Of a DNA stretch of 64,000 nucleotides, positions 35,177-47,441 are shown in pieces (position 1 is the stretch's first letter; the number at the start of each line of letters is the position of its first letter). Both the position numbers and the translations under genes were made by a program. The notes under the pieces are model-generated. The model ran no database searches. It worked only from the letters and a program-made list of their open reading frames with translations, and had not been told where the DNA came from. The stretch is from Ilex aquifolium (taxonomy: Eukaryota > Streptophyta > Magnoliopsida > Aquifoliales > Aquifoliaceae), in NCBI GenBank assembly GCA_951799425.1, contig OX637394.1, forward strand, positions 29,114,001 through 29,178,000, read 5' to 3'.

Positions 35177-36600
35177 TTAAATTGTACCTCCATCTTCGAA
35201 TAGAAATGGATAGGTAGCTCGTATAGTGTCATTGCGTTTCCATGTAGCCTCCTCAAGACCCTGGTGCTGCCACAACACCTTAACCAGTCTCACAGTCTTG
35301 CCACGTACCTGATATCTACTATCTAAAATAGGAACTGGTCCCTCCTTGAAGGTTCCATCCACATCAACCATCAGTTCAACCCAATCCACCACAAGTGTAG
35401 GATATGGAGTGTACTTCCAAGAGCATAGAAATATGGAAACGCTGTGAGCACTAGATAGATTTGGTAGTAACGCCTATCGATAAACAACCGACCCGATCAT
35501 CTCAAGTACCTCGAAAGGCCTAATATACCTCGGTGACAACTTGCCTCTCTTTCCAAATTGAACCATCCTCTCTTTGGCATAACCTTCAAGAAGACATGAT
35601 CACCCACCTCAAACTCTAAATGTCTCCACCGCTGATCGGCATAGCTCTTATGTCAACTTTTAGCTGTAAGAAGATGCTCATATATACTGGCCACCTTCTT
35701 ATAAGTGTCCGTAATCAAGTTTGGACCCGTGGAAGGTCACTCTCCCACCTCTGTCCAACAAATTGGAGAACGACACGGTCTCTCGTACAAGGCCTCATAG
35801 GGCGCCATCTATATGTTTGCTTGATAACTGTTGTTATAGTCAAATTACATAAGGGCAAGTGATCCTCTTAACTGCCCTTAAAATCTAGGATGTATGCTTG
35901 AAACATGTTCTCAAGAATTTGTATTGTCCTCTTCGACTGGCCATCAGTTTGTGGATGAAAAGTTGTGATCAACATCAACTGTGTGCCCATGGCTCGCTAA
36001 AAGCTCTCCCGATCTGATACAATGGAAATGGGTACCCCATGCAATCGGACAATCTTCCGAATATATAGCCTACAGAACTCCGTTTCATGTCCCCATGTAG
36101 ATCGTGGAAAGTAGGTAACAAAATCCATTGTGATATGCTCCCATCTCCACTCAACTACCTCTGAAGGCTGGAGCAACCCTACAGGTCTCTGGTACTCAGC
36201 CTTGACTTGTTGACATGATAAGCAATGAATCACAAAATCTCTAAAGTGCTTTTTCATCCCACTCCAATAATACTGGCAGCGAAGATCATGAAACATCTTT
36301 GTGCCGCCGGGATGCATCTCAAAATCAGAGCAATGAAACTCTCGAAGTATCTACTCCCTCAACTCAGTGGAATGAGGAACAAGAAATCTGCATCTATACC
36401 ATAGACTACTATCAAAATGGATAGCCTAACCCTCATTACCCAATCGCAATTGGACCTTGTCCCTAATGGAGACTACCTTAGAATCTTGTCGATGAACCTC
36501 AATCACTCGACTGAGAAGAGATGGAGTGGCAATCAAACTGCCCATAATATCCCGAGCCTAATCCTAATAATGTAGTCCAAACTGTCCCACAGTCTCAAAC
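35177..36600 (-). pseudogene. Element H integrase and chromodomain
   Basis: Minus strand: HPGGTKMFHDLRCQYYWSGM and CLSCQQVKAEYQRPVG (zinc-binding part), ITMDFVTYFPRS (first Asp), IVSDRES (second Asp) and HPQTDGQSKRTI. The third motif is normally QSER; Glu is Lys here (codon 35931-35933, G to A). The C-terminal chromodomain is well kept (GPVPILDSRYQVRGKTVRLV, VLWQHQGLEEATWK). Several stops and frame changes lie between. Dead. Confidence 0.85.
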
Positions 36601-37702
36601 ATCTGTCACTCTCAGGAAGCTATGCTAGCTAGAACCCCCTATGACTTTCGGCTGAGAGCATCAACCATTATGTTTGCCTTATCAGGATGGTAGTGCAAAT
36701 CGAAATCATAATCCTCCAAATACTCCATCCATTGGCATTGTCTCATGTTGAGATCTTGTTAAGTGAAAATGTACTTCAGACTCTTGTGATTTGAATACAC
36801 CTCAAATCGCTCTCCATATAGATAGTGGCATCATGTCTTTAATGCACAGACAATAATCACCAACTCCATGTCGTACGTCAGATAGTTCTTCTCATGGTTC
36901 TTAAGCTGACAAGAACCATAAGCAACTAACCTACCGAATTGCATCAAGATGCATCCCAGTCCCTCCTTTGAGGCATTACAGTACATGGTGTACCTCTGTC
37001 CCCTCTCCAGAACAATCAAGATAGGAGTTGAAGTCAACCTCTTCTTCAACTCCTAGAACGCCTTCTCACATGAGTCATCCCATTCAAATCTGACATCTTT
37101 TCTAGTAAGTCGTGTCATAGGTGTCACTAGGCAGGAGAAGTCCTCAATGAACCTCCTATAATACCCTATCAATCCCAAGAAAAAACGTATCTTGAAGACT
37201 GACTTTGGTCTCTCCCAATCCATTATTGTCTCAACATTTTCCTGGTCAACTAATACACGTGTAGCGGACACAACGTGTCCTATAAATTTGACTTCCTTTA
37301 GCCAAAACTCACACTTGCTGAATTTGGCGTACAATTGGTGATCTCTCAAGGCTTGTAAAACAGTCCTCAAGTGATGTTCGTGCTCTTCCTCTGTCTTAGA
37401 GTACACAAGAATGTCGTCTACAAGCACTGACAAATTGATTAAGATAGGGTTTGAATACCCTATGCATAAGATATATGAATGCGATTGGAGCATTTGTTAA
37501 CCCGAATAGCATAACCATGAACTCAAAGTGGCCATATTTTGTCCTAAATGTCATTTTAGGAATGTCGGCTTCTTGTACCTTCAACTGATGGTACCCCGTG
37601 TGCAAGTCTATCTTAGAGTAGACCCAAACCCCTCTCAATTGGTTGAAAAGGTCATCTATCTGTGGCAACGGGTACTTGTTCTTGATGGTGACCCGATTCA
37701 AC
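36601..37702 (-). pseudogene. Element H reverse transcriptase (C-terminal part) and RNase H
   Basis: RT from [20 protein letters not shown] through [15 protein letters not shown] and the VDDILVYS catalytic box to [11 protein letters not shown]. RNase H follows with YCNASKEGLGCILM, where the catalytic Asp of CDASK is Asn (codon 36975-36977, G to A), and YDMELVIIVCALKT. RT is cut at 37702 by the insertion of A; its missing N-terminus resumes at 60522. Confidence 0.87.
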
Positions 37703-38816
37703 TGTAACGCCCCAAAATTCCCCTTGGACGGCATCACTATCTAAAACCATTCACATCATGAAAGCAACTAATAAAATTCATAAACAAAGAAACTTTCATT
37801 TATCATCCATAATATCTACAACGTCAACAAAAAAAAAATAGGCCAAACCATGACCATTACATTCAAAAGAATATGTCATTCATGGCAATTACACCCAAAA
37901 ATCAACTATTATCTTGCAGCGGAATAACAAAGACATTAGACTTCACATTTTCTGAAAAAGAACTTCCTAGTCTAAGACATAAGAGAATATAGCTCTAAAC
38001 GTCCACCTCTGGATTCACGTTCCTATCTATGGGAGCTTCCCAATGTACCGGCTCATCAACTCCAAGCTCCTCCTCTAGGCCATAATCTGAAAAAGATATT
38101 GTTTGTAGGGGGGTGAGCACTAAGCTCTGTAGAAAAATCCTCTCAAACTCGAACAAGGTTTAGAAAACATATAAAACAAGTCGGTCTCATTTCACAAATA
38201 TCATATATAACTTTTGAAAGAAAACAGTGACAGTTTATCCGATCTCAAGTTTAAGCAATATCAATGAAGTAAATGAAGAAGTAAAACCAATTTCCAAAAT
38301 GAACAATTACAACAAACCACTATAAACCATAGCCAACCATTGGCACCATAAACCAAAGCTCACAATGTATTTCAAACCACAACTTGTATATCAGGTATGA
38401 TGTATGATATAGCATGAATAAACACATCGAGAATATCCTGGCCCACACACACACACCCAATCCTCTCAAGGATATACAACTTTAGGAAGGGCGTATACCA
38501 ACAAATTGGCAGTGACGAATCCAACCCAGGAATAGTATACTAACCCTCATCCTCGGTACCCGTGAGCAAATAGTGGTTTGGTCCTCACAAGGCACCAACC
38601 CAACTACGAGTGGTAGGAAAAATTCAAACCCGCACGGAGTAAGAAACGCATCTACCCACTCTACAATACCTGGTCAACGGCCACCCATGGTCATCCGAAC
38701 ATCCACAAGAGATACAATACCCAAACAATTTCCTCAAGTCACAAACAAATCCAAAAAATCTCCAAAATTTCATATGGAGTATTACCATAGAACCATTTAC
38801 GAAAATATACAAAGAT

Positions 38817-39671
38817 TGATGAGAACCAAGGTGGGCCTACTCTTAAAGATCATTTGTATGTCCAGATGGGCCAATTACAAGATCAAGAGCCAAGAAGATC
38901 AAGGAAGCAATGCAAGAATTGGTGTAATCCACCTGGGATGAAGCTAACAAGAGCCCAACATTCAAGATGGGCTTGAAAGAAGGAGAACATGTTAGATAGG
39001 GCCTGTTGTTGTTAAGGCCTTCAATTTGTTTAAAGGATTTTTTATTATTAGTTTAGAATAAGTGGGTTTGAGGATGCTTAGCCCACATATGTCATATTAT
39101 TTTGTTTGGACTAGGGTTTAGAATAAGTTACTGTAGCACGGTACTGTTCATGCTATAGTACCCGTGACACTATTCACTCAAGGGCATTTTTGAGAGAAAG
39201 TGTCACAAATTTTAGTCTTTAGTTATTCATATTTAGATTAGGATTTGTTTTATTAGTAGATTAGGATTTGTTTCCTTAGTAGATTAGGAGATTTGTTTCC
39301 TTAGTAGATTAGGATTCTAGGAATTTTTCAAGGAATGGTCAGCCTATAAATAGGCGTTCTATCAATGAAAAAGGAGAGACAATATATAATGAATTTTGAT
39401 TGTGAGTTGAGTTGAGTTTACTCCTCTTGTTCTTGATTGAACTTCTAAACTTATCAAAGGTAAATCACAACCTTTGTGGCGTTCCTCCTTGTAATTTAGG
39501 TTCTTGAGACGGGTTCTTCAACGGGTCTAGATTTTAATATAATCTAGGTTCTTGACACGAGTTCTCAACGGGTCTAGATTCTCCATCCATAGACCTGAGT
39601 TTGGCTTTCTTGGGTTATTTTTTTCAATATTGTTGTTGGTTCTCAAAGCAAGTCGAGTGGGGTTCACATCA
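38817..39671 (+). repeat. First LTR of B
   Basis: 855 bp; TATA box TATAAATAG at 39355-39363; near-perfect inverted ends TGATGAGAACC / GGTTCACATCA. Confidence 0.88.
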
Positions 39672-39673
39672 TT

Positions 39674-39685
39674 TGGTATTAGAGC
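39674..39685 (+). other. Primer binding site of B
   Basis: TGGTATTAGAGC, the initiator tRNA-Met type with one change from the form in G. The second internal region has a more degraded copy at 49855-49866. Confidence 0.75.
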
Positions 39686-40363
39686 AAGGTTTCCAACCAG
39701 GTCGTATTCTATCCTTTTATTTCTTGCATAAATGATTCTAGGGCTTCATTGTTCTAGGGTTTCAAAAAAAAAAAAAAAGGGCTATCGAAATTCTTCTTAG
39801 GGTTTTGTGTCGCTGCCAAATTTTTTTTTCATTGTTGTTGGTGAAAAAAAAAATCGTCCAAAAAACAAAAAAACAGAAAAAAAAAAATAGCAAAAAAGAA
39901 AAAAAAAAGAGGTGAAAATTCGAATTTTTTTTTTCTCTATTACCTTCAATGTTTCTGATCTTTCTCCTTAAGATGTCGGTGATGATTCGAGGACGAATCT
40001 TTTTGAGGAAAGGGGAAATGATGAGAACTAAGGTGGGCCTACTCTTAAAGATCCTTTGCTTGTCCAGATGGGCCAATTACAATATCAAGAGCCAAGAAGA
40101 TCATGGAAGCAATGCAAGGATTGGTGCAATCCACTTGGGATGAAGCTAGCAAGAGCCCAACACTCAAGATGGGCTTGAAAGAAGGAGAACATGTTAGATA
40201 GGGCCTGTTGTTGTTAAGGCCTTCAATTTTTTTAAAGGATTTTTTATTATTAGTTTAGAATAAGTGGGTTTGAGGATGCTTAGCCCACATATGTCTTATT
40301 ATTTTATTTGGACTAGGGTTAAGAATAAGTTACTGCAGCACGGTACTGTTCTTGCTACAGTAC

Positions 40364-43300
40364 TGATGAGCACAAAATATTTTATATTTCAAGGCCTCAT
40401 TACATGCATTTTAACTCAACTTTTGCATCTAAGTACTTAGAGTTAGCCGATTTTATGAATAATGTTGAATTTTCGTTGTTGCAAGTTTTTATAGCTTAAA
40501 TGATTGATTTTAGGACCTTGCAACTATGATGGATGTGTGGTGAGGGCATGGACACATTACATGAAGATTTGGAGGCTTAAAAGTGAAGAAATCAAGGAGG
40601 TATTGGTGTTTGGGAACAAAAGCACCAGCAGCCACACCATCTGGAAACAGAGCCTCGGTATTCCTCCATTTTGACCATGATCCGCTTCGAATCTGAAAAA
40701 GTTCAAAACATGAAAGTTGTAGATCTGGATGTCTTCTGTATTATGTCAAAATTTCAACTCAATCCAAGGTTGGATCAAAAGTTATGCCGATTCTACAAAA
40801 GTGGTCCGGAGCAGAAAACAGTACCGGTACACAGTACCGGTACTATACCGTTCCGGTACTGCGTACCGGTACTTCGAACTCCAGAAGGTTTAGAGTACCT
40901 GTACACAGTACCGGTACGCTCCCAGAACACCCCAGAACTCTTCTCCACTTGCTTGGGGGTCCCACCATTGATTCTCCCACACCTAGGCCGACATTTTATC
41001 CCTACAACCATGCCTCCTACACCACCCTACTTGAAGACATTTTGAAGGCTTGGGCATTAAGGGAAGAGAGAGAGAAGGGGGCTGCCATGTGGGTTGCAGG
41101 CTAGCTCTTCCTTAGCCTATCAAGAGCCATAACTCAGCCTCCCATTGATGGGAGGCCTGCACACAGCTAGGGGGGACCACCATGCACGAAAATTGAAGGC
41201 TAACTCTCCAATATATTCAGCATTTACACATTGTATTGGTGTGGCTACCTAAGCTTAGAAAATCCCATGAAGAAGACAATGAATAGTGTCATAGTGTAAG
41301 AAATTTATGTTTTTGCATTTTCTTCCATTTTTTCACTTGTAATCTTCTTGAATACTCTTGTAAGCTTCATTAATTACTTTTAATGTCATTTACTTCAAGT
41401 GCTTTGCAAGCTTAGTTGAATATTCTAGATTTCACCATTGTTGTTCAAGTTTTCTTCATTTCATCTTTTAAAATGGGTATTGCATATTTTCTTTCATAGC
41501 TTTAGATTTATTGCTTCAAGTTAAGTTTCATGCTTTAAATCTTCATTTATCTACAATGTCTTTCATTTACATTATGCTTGTCTTTCTTTTATGCATGAGT
41601 AACTAGCTTTTAAGTTGGTTAATCCAAGGGAGAATTCCACTTGGGTATGCCATTCCAACTCTCTTTCATTCCTTCTCTCGGTGTATGATGGCTCGGTTTG
41701 ACTGGGTTGGGGTGAGGACATGGTTGTGAGTTCTTGATACACCGTAGGCATTGTCACGGGGTATGCTTGAATCCTCACCTCCATTTTAGTCCCGAGCTTC
41801 CCACGAATCAATCGTACTTCTAAGCACCATTGGAGGAAGGCTTTGAGTTGGCTTGGCATTCCCATTGGAGTGAACTGTAACGCCCCAAAACACACCCTGG
41901 ACGGCATTACATACTAAAACCATTTACATCATGAGAGCACTAATATCATCCATAAATAAATTAAACTTCATTCATCATCCATAAAATATTTACATCATTA
42001 TCCAAAAGAATATGCCCAACCATGGCATTTACATCTCAAAAATTAATTAAAGTAGCACAGCGGAATAGCAAAAGAAACTAGACCTTACAGTATCCAAAAG
42101 AATAACCTAGTCTAATACAAAAGAAGCTACATCTCTACATATCCACCTCGGGATCTAGGTTCCCCTCGAGTGGAGCCTCCCAATGCCCTGACTCGTCGAT
42201 GCCGAGATCCTCCTCTAGCACACAATCTGAAAAATGTAATTTGTAGGGGATGAGCACGAAGCTCTGTAGCAAAATCTTCCCAACTCAAACAAGGTTTATA
42301 AAAATATAAAACGGTCGGTCTCATTTCACAATTAACATATATAATTTTTGAGGTAAAACCAGGACATTTAAATAGATCTCAAGTTTAGGTAGCAACAGTA
42401 ATTTACATAAACCGTAAAAGAAACCAAGATCCAATACATATCCATTTTCTAAAATATAAACCATTTTCCCACAAGACCTTGTGGAATCCCATACTCCCAC
42501 AAGTCCTTGTAGGAAACCATTTTCCACAACAATACAACAATCCATCAATATGTATATGTATCTCAAACATGATGTAAGGCAAACCCCATGAATCGACACA
42601 TTGAGTAATATCTAACCCACACACACCTACACAAATCTTATCAAAGATATCCATCCTTTAGGAAGGGCGTATGCCACACCAATGGCAGTGACGTATCCAA
42701 CCCAGGTATTAGTATACTAACCCTCTTACACGGCACCCGTGAGCAATAGCGGTTTAGTCTTACCAAAGCACTAACCCCACTACGAGTGGTAGGAGAAATG
42801 CCAACCCCCACGGAGCAAGCAACACGTCTACCCACTCTACGATATCTCGTCAAAGGCCACCCATGGTCATCCCACACTCATAAGAGATACAATATCAAAC
42901 TCAATTTTCACAATTTACAATTATATCTTAAAAATCCCCAAATTGAGCATTTGACATTTTCAATAACCAACCAAGAAAAATGCAAGAGATCACAACAATA
43001 TCATTTTATTACTCAACACAAAACACTATGATTTTGAAATCAAGAATAAAGGAAGAGTTCAAGAGGAAAACCCATCACTCTTGAAAACTAGAGTTTTTCA
43101 AACAAAAGAGGGATTTGTGTAAAACATGTTAACAATTGAACAAGAACCAAGAAACAATGGAGCCATAGCAAATACATATCATTAAGAATCAAAACATACA
43201 TATTTATTAACCCTAACATCAATGTAAGAGAAAGAGAAGAAATCCCCTACCTTATGCTCTTGAGAAACCTAGGGTTTGAGTCTTGAATCACTTGTGAACC

Positions 43301-44275
43301 CTTTGTCTTTCCTTTTTATCTTGAGTTTTCTCTCTCTCTCTTTCTCTCTAAGGGTTTCTAGGAGGGTTAGGGTAAGAGGGAGACGAAGAAATGGGGCAAA
43401 TGAGGCTAAAAATGGTGTTTTAAAACACCAAAATCCCGATTTTTACTGTTCGGCGGGCGTCAGACAAATGGTACCGGTACCCAGTACCGGTACCATTCAG
43501 TACCGGTACCCAGTACCGGTACAAGAAACCTTCTGGAATCGGGGTACCGGTACTCAGTACCGGTACCCAGTACCGGTACCATTTACCCAGTTTTGCCTAT
43601 TTCTTTTGTTTTCCATTTTCAATCCATTCCAAAACTAACCAAATCCATCACAAACCTCTCCAACACATATTTATACACCAAACCTATCTCATACAAGTTA
43701 TAGGACCTAACATTTTATATTTTCACTCACTAAAACTAAATTTCAACTATGATTTTCATTAACATTTTAAATCTTTACTTTTCAAATTTACAAAGTTCCA
43801 ACACACTTCAATACCCCTATCCACATCTTTACAACCATTATTTGCTATATCTATATATCTATATGAACGGAAATGCGGGGTGTTACATGAACCTTTGTGA
43901 TTAGCCAACAGTTGTTTTCTTGCATTTCCATTCACAAACACAACCACAAAACTCAAACAAAAGATTTTTCACTTTCTTTACCTTTTGCAAAATCACCTTC
44001 ACACAACTTGAACTTTCCTTCCCTGAGGAGACGACCTTGGAATACTTTTCCAAGTAAAACACCGACACACAAAAGACTCTTTGCGAGTGGGGAGCACTTT
44101 TGTTCACACACCCACATTTCATTTTACATTTTTGTTCATTCCATCCTCCATTCCGTTGTTGCCTAATCTTTTGCATCACCCCGAGGGAGAGTGACACTCC
44201 CTTAGTCCTATAAGCCATACACACATTGAGGGATGATGTTAGGAGGTTAGGGAATACAACGTTTTTGCTCAATCA
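40364..44275 (+). repeat. 5' LTR of C, interrupted by solo LTR D
   Basis: 40364-41875 plus 43893-44275. The uninterrupted site is visible in the 3' LTR at 48952-48957. A cluster of GTACCGGTAC palindromes lies at 40821-40830, 40834-40843, 40863-40872 and 40908-40917, with degenerate copies between. Confidence 0.9.
41876..43887 (-). mobile_element. D: solo LTR of the same family as A
   Basis: 2012 bp, TGTAACGCCCC to GGGGTGTTACA, with perfect duplication TGAAC (41871-41875 and 43888-43892). Seven perfect GTACCGGTAC palindromes at 43471, 43484, 43500, 43513, 43544, 43557 and 43570. A CT-rich tract and AACCCTAGGG-like text lie around 43260-43380. Minus orientation is inferred from the form of the ends. 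Confidence 0.92.
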
Positions 44276-44278
44276 TTT

Positions 44279-44296
44279 TGGCGCCGTTGCCGGGGA
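44279..44296 (+). other. Primer binding site of C, tRNA-Asp type
   Basis: TGGCGCCGTTGCCGGGGA, 3 nt after the LTR end; the Athila-type tRNA-Asp site, identical to that of E. Confidence 0.9.
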
Positions 44297-44417
44297 AGGT
44301 AAAGCGTTGAGTTCAAAGGGTGATTTTGGGCGGCATGGTAAGTCTCGTGATTTTCATCACGGGCCAAGGTATGTCGTTTCTTTTGTAAATATTTTGTTTT
44401 AGTTTGTCTTTTGTATT

Positions 44418-45356
44418 ATGTCTTATAATTTTTATGAAAATGTGTGTGAGATTTGTGATGACTATGGGCACATTACTAGTGAGTGCCCAAGAATGGCTTC
44501 TTATTTTGAAAACGTTTGCGAGATTTGTGGTAAGTATGGACACATCACTAACGAGTGCCCAATAAATGCCCCTTATTTTGAAAACGTTTGCGAAATTTGT
44601 GGCGAGTATGGACATCTCACTAGTGAATGCACAATAAATTATCCGGTTCAAGACTTTGCTTGTGAAGGTTCAAATTCATTTTTGGCCTCCGAAAATTTTT
44701 ACCCCAACCATTAGGATACACCAAGTTATTCGAGTTATGGTTGGGAGAATGAACCTTGTAATTTTTCATCCAATCTCACACCACCAAATGAATTTTCCCA
44801 ATATCCAACATACGGGAACTCAACCGAAGAAGAATTGAAAAATACGTTTTACGAGTTTATGCGATACCAAATGGAATTCAATGCCCAAATAACCCAACAA
44901 CTTGATACATTGACTAATGCTATTATTGCTATGGATGAAGCACAACATTTGGAGCTTAGTCAATGTATTGTGGTTGATCATCCCAATGAAATGCCTATTG
45001 ATGTTGAATCTCCCACCACTCTTGTTTGTGAAAAATTTAATGAAGTTATTATCGCACAAGAGGCTAATGAGCCCAAGGTCATTTTTCCATATATGAGTGA
45101 TGTTGAGATTCACATTTCTCAACTTGGGAAGGGCATTGAAAATGAGTTAAGTGTAGAAAATTTTAAGGAGAAATTGTTTACTCCATTGTTGGGATTGCAT
45201 AAACTTGCCTACACTTCTATTTGGTTGAGATTTTTGACTTCTTATCCTTTGTATTGTTGGATAGATTGGAGTGAAAGGGCATTTATACAACAAAAAAATT
45301 TTAAAATCAAAAAAATCAATGGGCGCAAGCTCATATCCGAATTGAAGCCGGATTGA
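44418..45356 (+). pseudogene. C nucleocapsid-like ORF with three zinc knuckles
   Basis: One frame of 312 codons interrupted only by TAG at 44712 (Gln plausible). Residues 10-71 hold three CCHC knuckles in a 24-codon tandem repeat: CEICDDYGHITSEC (44445-44486), CEICGKYGHITNEC (44517-44558) and CEICGEYGHLTSEC (44589-44630), with YFENV linkers. A helical Gln-rich segment follows (FMRYQMEFNAQITQQLDTLT), like the post-knuckle region of E. The tail ends GRKLISELKPD. The capsid domain and the protease active site are absent. If translated, the product would bind RNA but not form a capsid. It may be a decayed gag; the regular knuckle repeats argue that part was once functional. Confidence 0.75.
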
Positions 45357-47441
45357 CATGAGCCCTTTCTATTTTGTTTCCATGTACATAGTAGTTAGAT
45401 TTCTTTTAATTATCATATTTTCCTTTTCTTAATGTTGTAGTATAGTGGTGAGTATTGTTATATTTTTATTTTCTTAATGTTGTAGTGTAGAAGTTGTTTA
45501 CCTCTCCGTAATTTGGACTCATTTCACTTTGAGCATCATTGTAGCAAATCTTATTGGGTATCATGTTCTAGTCTAAGTTGGGGGGTGTAAACAAGCTTTT
45601 GTGTTTTCTTTGTTCCGTTAATGTACATATATATATGAAAAAAAAAAAAAAGGGAGTATCTCATTCCCCATTTTTACTTTCATTTTTCTCATTGCATGAT
45701 TCTTTGTGCATTGAGGACAATGCATGGTTCAAGTTGGGGGGTGAGGTGCACCATTCACATGCTCCACCACTTTTTGTATAGAATAATGAAAAATGTGAAA
45801 ATTTTGAAAAATTTTGGTTCCAATATTGAACTATATTCCCCTATCCTAATGGTTATGGGATTTGTGATTACTTGATCTTCATTTTGAACTTTGAATACAT
45901 GAGCACATTATAGAAGTTTATCCTATTGTTAAGAGTATCACATAGTTGTTTGCTTTTGAACTCAACCATGAGTGCACCATGAACTTGTAATTTTTGCAAT
46001 TTACGGATTGAGTTCACATTTGAGTGCTTGACATGAATAGTGGAGATGAGTAAGAACCCATGTGAGCTTTAATGTCAATCCTTGTTTGGAGGGAACTTAC
46101 ATTTACTCAAGGAACAATTTTTCAAATTCCAAATTTGTTCAATAATCTCATTATGCTTGTTTTGGTTAGGTGCATTTGGGTAGTTAATTGACTTTGTCTT
46201 GATATGTACAATGATCTCCCATGCCTATCTAGAAATGATCTTAGGCCATCTTTGAAATGATTTGAGCCTTTGCCTTTTTCTTGTGAAAAATTTATCCCTA
46301 GTGCCATGATTGAGCCTTAATTGTAAATTCGTTTCTATGCCACACATGTAACCAAGCCATTGAAAATGATAAATATCTACCTTACCTTGGTTGTTCCTAG
46401 AGCGGGATATGATTTGATCGTAAAAGAAAAGGAAGTATGGTGTGGAAACTCAAACAAAAGGGATAAATGATGTTGAAACTCAAAAGAGTTGAATGGAAAG
46501 AGAATGAAAATCCAAGAAAAGGAAGAAAAGGGGTGAAAGAAGAAAAGAAAGAGAAAAAGAAAAGGAAAATGTTAAGGAAAAGAAGAAAAAAGAAACAAAG
46601 AGTGTGGTGATGGTGTTAGCCTAGAAATCCCATAAAAGGGAGATCTTTGTGAAATAAATGCCATTCACTCGGAACAACCCTCTTTGTTATCCTATATCCT
46701 TCGTTTTCCTTGCCTCAATATCACCCCAAGGCCCCATTAGAACCCTTGCAAGTCCTAAATGATCTAGAGAAGCATGGGGATAGCATACTTTTAAAAGAAC
46801 AAGAGAAGTTGATTTTGCTATCTAATGCCCTAGCATTCCTTCCATGAGATTATGCCAATGTTGTTTCATTTTTATGCATGAACTTCATTTTTGGATTATA
46901 TGTGAGCTTATTTCGTTTTGAGCACAAGATTCCATCTCACATATACATATGGAGAGCATGCCAAGATAACTAGAGTGTGATTCATTGTGAGAGACACCCT
47001 TGGTGAGTTTGCATTGAAGCTTAATTTGGATAGCCAAAGTGAATGTGAACTCCATTGTGTAAATGTTTAAATTACATGTTCATTTCACACACACACAAGT
47101 TTGAAAATGAATGTGTATGTGGATACTCTAGAATAGCATTTAAGGCTATGATGTGCCTCATGTGTGATTAGTTCGGGTGTGTTGAGCAAGCTATTTTGAC
47201 ATCCCAGTGCTAATTAAGATAAGGGAATATGCTTTAATATTGGATACAAGGAAGAGAAGTTGGTAGGTACCTTCACTGAAAACCTTCACGAGACAAAACT
47301 CGTCCACTAGGGATCACCTAGGGGTTTAAAGGCTTGTTGCATGTGCTAAATGCAATTGCGGAATTAGTATATGTTTTATTTTGTTTGCATGCTTTTTACA
47401 TTTTGTTTGCTAGGGACTAGCAAAACTTAAGTTGGGGGGTG
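45357..47441 (+). other. Long 3' non-coding region of C, collinear with E
   Basis: About 2.1 kb without ORFs. Blocks shared in order with E: post-stop TGTACATAGTAGTTAGA, AAATGATCTTAGGCCAT (46233-46249), a purine-rich tract (46430-46620), TCCATGAGATTATGCCAAT (46841-46859), an 86-nt near-invariant block (47271-47356), CTAGGGACTAG and polypurine AAGTTGGGGGGTG (47429-47441). Confidence 0.8.

Noticed and set aside
39981-40012. TGATGATTCGAGGACGAAT in B as a ribozyme core
   Set aside because: The same text is the usual 3' end of chromovirus pol before the polypurine tract; helices do not fit.
40671-41104. 124-codon and 106-codon ORFs in C LTRs (repeated at 47749-48183)
   Set aside because: They overlap each other and the palindrome array inside the LTR; repeated VPV/GTG text simply translates GTACCGGTAC.
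44279-44296. tRNA gene candidates at TGGCGCCGTTGCCGGGGA and TGGTATCAGAGC sites
   Set aside because: These are primer binding sites complementary to tRNA 3' ends; no cloverleaf surrounds them.
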